A DNA stretch of 64,000 bases from assembly GCF_026343945.1 (NCBI RefSeq), contig NZ_JAPKNJ010000003.1:372001-436000 (forward strand), written 5' to 3'. The stretch is from Kaistia algarum (GTDB lineage: Bacteria; Pseudomonadota; Alphaproteobacteria; Rhizobiales; Kaistiaceae). Both the position numbers and the translations under genes were made by a program. The notes under the pieces are model-generated. The model was not told where the DNA came from. It ran no database searches and worked only from the letters and a program-made list of their open reading frames with translations. Each line of letters starts with the position of its first letter. Positions within the stretch are counted from its first letter, which is position 1. Positions 61,919 to 64,000 of this stretch are shown piece by piece.

Positions 61919-62599
61919 ATGCGATCTATGACAAGCGGAGCCCAGCGCACTCAGAGGCGGTCACAAGCGCTTTCGAAGGAGAAGATCGTCGAGGCGGCGG
62001 TCGGGATCCTCGATCGCGACGGCGAGGACGGCCTGACTTTCCGTGCGCTTGCGGCTCGCCTCGCCACCGGCAGCGGGGCGATCTACTGGCATGTCGCGGA
62101 CAAGAACGAGCTGCTCGCTGCAGCGGCCGACGAGGTCATGGCCGGCGTGATGGTTGGGGGGGCCGAAAGTGCCGACCCGCGAGAGGCGATCCGCACCTTT
62201 GCCCTCGGCGTGTTCGATGCAATCGATGTGCATCCCTGGGTGGGCGCTCAGATCTTCCGCGAGCCGTGGCGTCCGGTCACGCTCGGCATGTTCGAGAGGA
62301 TCGGTCGGTGGGTGCAGGCGCTTGGCGCTCCCGAACACTCGCTCTTCGGCTGCGCTTCGGCGCTGGCGAACTACATTCTCGGCGTCGCCGCGCAGAATGC
62401 CGCCAATGCGCGCCTGCATGTCGCCGGCACTGACCGGTCAGCCTTCCTCTCCATGGTGGCGGAGCGGTGGACGGAGCACGATCCCGCCCAATTTCCGTTC
62501 GTGCATCGGATCGCGGCGAAGATGCGCGATCATGACGACCGCGAGCAGTTCCTCGCGGGTATCGATCTCCTTCTCGCGGGCATCGGAACCATCCGATAG
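61919..62599 (+). CDS. TetR-family repressor, tetracycline-repressor-like
   Basis: A 226-residue repressor. The N-terminal helix-turn-helix is at about residues 20-65 (LSKEKIVEAAVGILDRDGEDGLTFRALAARLATGSGAIYWHVADK). The IYWHV turn is typical of the subgroup that includes TetR itself. The helical C-terminal ligand domain has FREPWRPVTLGMFERIGRWVQALG. The ATG at 61919 was chosen because earlier starts lie inside the twin operator; an ATG at 61928 is also possible and neither has a clear ribosome-binding site. It controls the divergent flavoprotein and itself. Confidence 0.82.
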   Translation: MRSMTSGAQRTQRRSQALSKEKIVEAAVGILDRDGEDGLTFRALAARLATGSGAIYWHVADKNELLAAAADEVMAGVMVGGAESADPREAIRTFALGVFDAIDVHPWVGAQIFREPWRPVTLGMFERIGRWVQALGAPEHSLFGCASALANYILGVAAQNAANARLHVAGTDRSAFLSMVAERWTEHDPAQFPFVHRIAAKMRDHDDREQFLAGIDLLLAGIGTIR

Positions 62600-62616
62600 C
62601 GGCCGCTCTTCTCAGA

Positions 62617-64000
62617 TCAGTCCGGCAGCGAATTGCCCGTCGCGCCGAGCGTCAATCCCGTCCGCTTCTGGAAGGCTGCCGCATAGCTCGCCGCCTTCGC
62701 GTCCTGCCAGGTCGGGGCCAGGAAAGTGACGCCTTGCGGCAGGCCGTCGGGACGGAAGCCGTTCGGTACGGCGACGCCGCAAAGGCCCATCAGATTGACG
62801 AAATTCGTATAGATGCCGAGTTGGGCATTGAGGCGGATCGGATCGGCGAGGATCTCGTCTTTGCGGTAGATCGTCGGTGTCGTCGGCACCAGCAGCACAT
62901 CGATATCGGTCCAGGCGGCGCGGGTGTCGCGCTTCAGCGCCGCGACACGGTGCATGGCGGCGAACACATCCTTGGCGCTGTAGTCGGAACTGGTTTCCAG
63001 GATCTGCAGCGTCACCGGGTGGATGACGTCGCGGTATTTTTCGACGACGCTATCCATCGCGATGGCCCGCTCGGCGATGAACGGCCCGCCATAGAGCAGC
63101 TTCTGCGTCTCCTCAAACGGCGTGAAATCAACCTCGACCCGCGTGCCGCCCATCGCTTCCAGCCGGGCGATCGCTGTATCGAAGAGCTTAGCCGCCTCCA
63201 CGTCACCGAAGAAGCGCAGCGCGGCGCCGGCCGGGACGCCGAAACGGAAGCGCGGCGGGATCGGGCCGACGACGAGGTCTACCTGATCGGCTTCCGGCTT
63301 CGAGAATTCGTAGGCCGGATCGTAGCCGGCCATGCGCTTGCCGACGGTGACGGCGTCCTCGACGGTGAGCGCGAAGACGGTCATCGTCTCGGCGCTCTTC
63401 AAGCTGCCGCCGCCGGAGACGGCGGAATTGGAGATGAGGCCCGGCGTTGGTTTCAGGCCGACAATGTTGTTGAAGGCGGCCGGAACGCGTCCCGAGCCGG
63501 CGGCGTCGTTGGCGACCGAGAACGAGACCAGCCCGGCACCGACCGAGACGCCCGAGCCCGAGCTCGATCCGCCGGAGATGAAGTCCTCGTGGAATACTGA
63601 AGAGCAGGCGCCATAGGGCGTCCTGACGCCCACAAGACCGATGCCGAACTGGTCCATATTGACCTTGCCGAGGCAGAGCGCACCGGAATCGAGGAGGCGC
63701 TGCATCGACTGGCCGGTCGTCTCGGGAACATAGGCCATCTGCGGCAGGGCGTTGGTCGTCGGCATGCCGGGCACGTCGTTGCAATCCTTGACCGAGAACG
63801 GAATGCCCCAGAGCGGATCTTCCGTCGGCCCGGCTTGCTCCAGCTTGGCGGCCTGGGCAAGCAGGCTGTCGCGCGGCGCCAGATGAATCCAGACATGGTC
63901 GTCGCCGCGCGCGGCGATGCGGTCATAGACGGCGTCGACCACCGCGCTCGGCGTCAGCGAGCCGTTGCGATAGAGCCGGCCGAGCGTCGTGAGGTCGAGC
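62617..64000 (-). CDS. atzF: Allophanate hydrolase-like amidase (5' end outside window)
   Basis: The frame is open to the window's right edge (the residues just before the visible GTG read LGRLYRNGSLTPSAV, normal for this enzyme), so the N-terminus is missing. It is an amidase-signature protein with catalytic Lys in GIPFSVKD, cis-Ser in SGGSSSGSG and the Ser nucleophile in AAGSGRVPAAF. LGKVNMDQFGIGLVGVRTPYGACSS matches allophanate hydrolases closely. The stop comes about 460 residues after the edge, right after the amidase domain, so the C-terminal domain of full-length AtzF (about 600 residues) is absent. It would split allophanate to ammonia and carbon dioxide in urea or triazine nitrogen use. 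Confidence 0.85.
   Translation of the reverse strand, partial: LDLTTLGRLYRNGSLTPSAVVDAVYDRIAARGDDHVWIHLAPRDSLLAQAAKLEQAGPTEDPLWGIPFSVKDCNDVPGMPTTNALPQMAYVPETTGQSMQRLLDSGALCLGKVNMDQFGIGLVGVRTPYGACSSVFHEDFISGGSSSGSGVSVGAGLVSFSVANDAAGSGRVPAAFNNIVGLKPTPGLISNSAVSGGGSLKSAETMTVFALTVEDAVTVGKRMAGYDPAYEFSKPEADQVDLVVGPIPPRFRFGVPAGAALRFFGDVEAAKLFDTAIARLEAMGGTRVEVDFTPFEETQKLLYGGPFIAERAIAMDSVVEKYRDVIHPVTLQILETSSDYSAKDVFAAMHRVAALKRDTRAAWTDIDVLLVPTTPTIYRKDEILADPIRLNAQLGIYTNFVNLMGLCGVAVPNGFRPDGLPQGVTFLAPTWQDAKAASYAAAFQKRTGLTLGATGNSLPD

Overview
The window is high-GC, gene-dense DNA from an alphaproteobacterium, most probably a Hyphomicrobiales (Rhizobiales) member. This placement rests on the split inositol operon with an IolC carrying the long C-terminal DUF2090-type extension, an RpiR-type regulator and a Moc/Iat-like ABC transporter, on the many sugar ABC systems, and on four C/G-rich dyad repeats like those scattered through rhizobial intergenic spaces. 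No rRNA, tRNA, CRISPR array, insertion sequence or phage gene was recognised. It reads as ordinary chromosome rich in catabolic modules. Both edges cut genes: an ABC permease fusion at the left and an allophanate-hydrolase-like amidase at the right.

Layout. 1-4.5 kb: sugar-type ABC genes (permease fused to a beta-propeller, a second propeller protein, a double ATPase). 4.5-11 kb, minus strand: SDR, fused E1, E2, aldehyde dehydrogenase, SDR, headed by a perfect 12-bp inverted repeat. 11-13.3 kb: small secreted protein, an AT-rich gap and a methyltransferase. 13.4-21.4 kb: NCS2 permease with a degenerate kinase-like tail, STAS protein, PP2C phosphatase, permease-RsbW fusion, binding-protein-permease fusion and a free binding protein. 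21.4-26.7 kb: DUF993-type protein, sulfotransferase-like protein, TetR, glycosyltransferase and HAD phosphatase. 26.7-40.5 kb: a complete-looking inositol locus, with iolR-C-D-E-B to the left and a divergent isomerase, ABC transporter, MocA-like oxidoreductase and iolG to the right; iolA is not in the window. 40.5-44.7 kb: copper resistance (copA-cueR, divergent copZ) with two MerR-type 19-bp-spacer promoters, DoxX and two small proteins. 44.8-48.9 kb: FGGY kinase, BtpA/SgcQ protein and DeoR, with a divergent SDR. 49-53 kb: SulP transporter, epimerase and MFS exporter. 53-56.7 kb: FAD monooxygenase, questin-oxidase-like protein and amidohydrolase. 57-60.5 kb: a MalE/F/G-type ABC importer without its ATPase. 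60.5-64 kb: a 33-residue membrane protein, a TetX-like flavoprotein with divergent TetR, and the partial amidase.

The most unusual system is at 13.4-21.4 kb. It contains the parts of a partner-switching pathway (PP2C phosphatase, RsbW-like domain, STAS antagonist) built into ABC-permease-like and NCS2-permease proteins. No ABC ATPase is encoded there, and the cytoplasmic EAA loops that would bind one look deleted in both permease domains. My inference is that an amino-acid-type importer has been turned into a transmembrane receptor that passes a ligand signal to a STAS protein and perhaps to the purine-type transporter. All functional statements come from reading the translations; no database search was possible.
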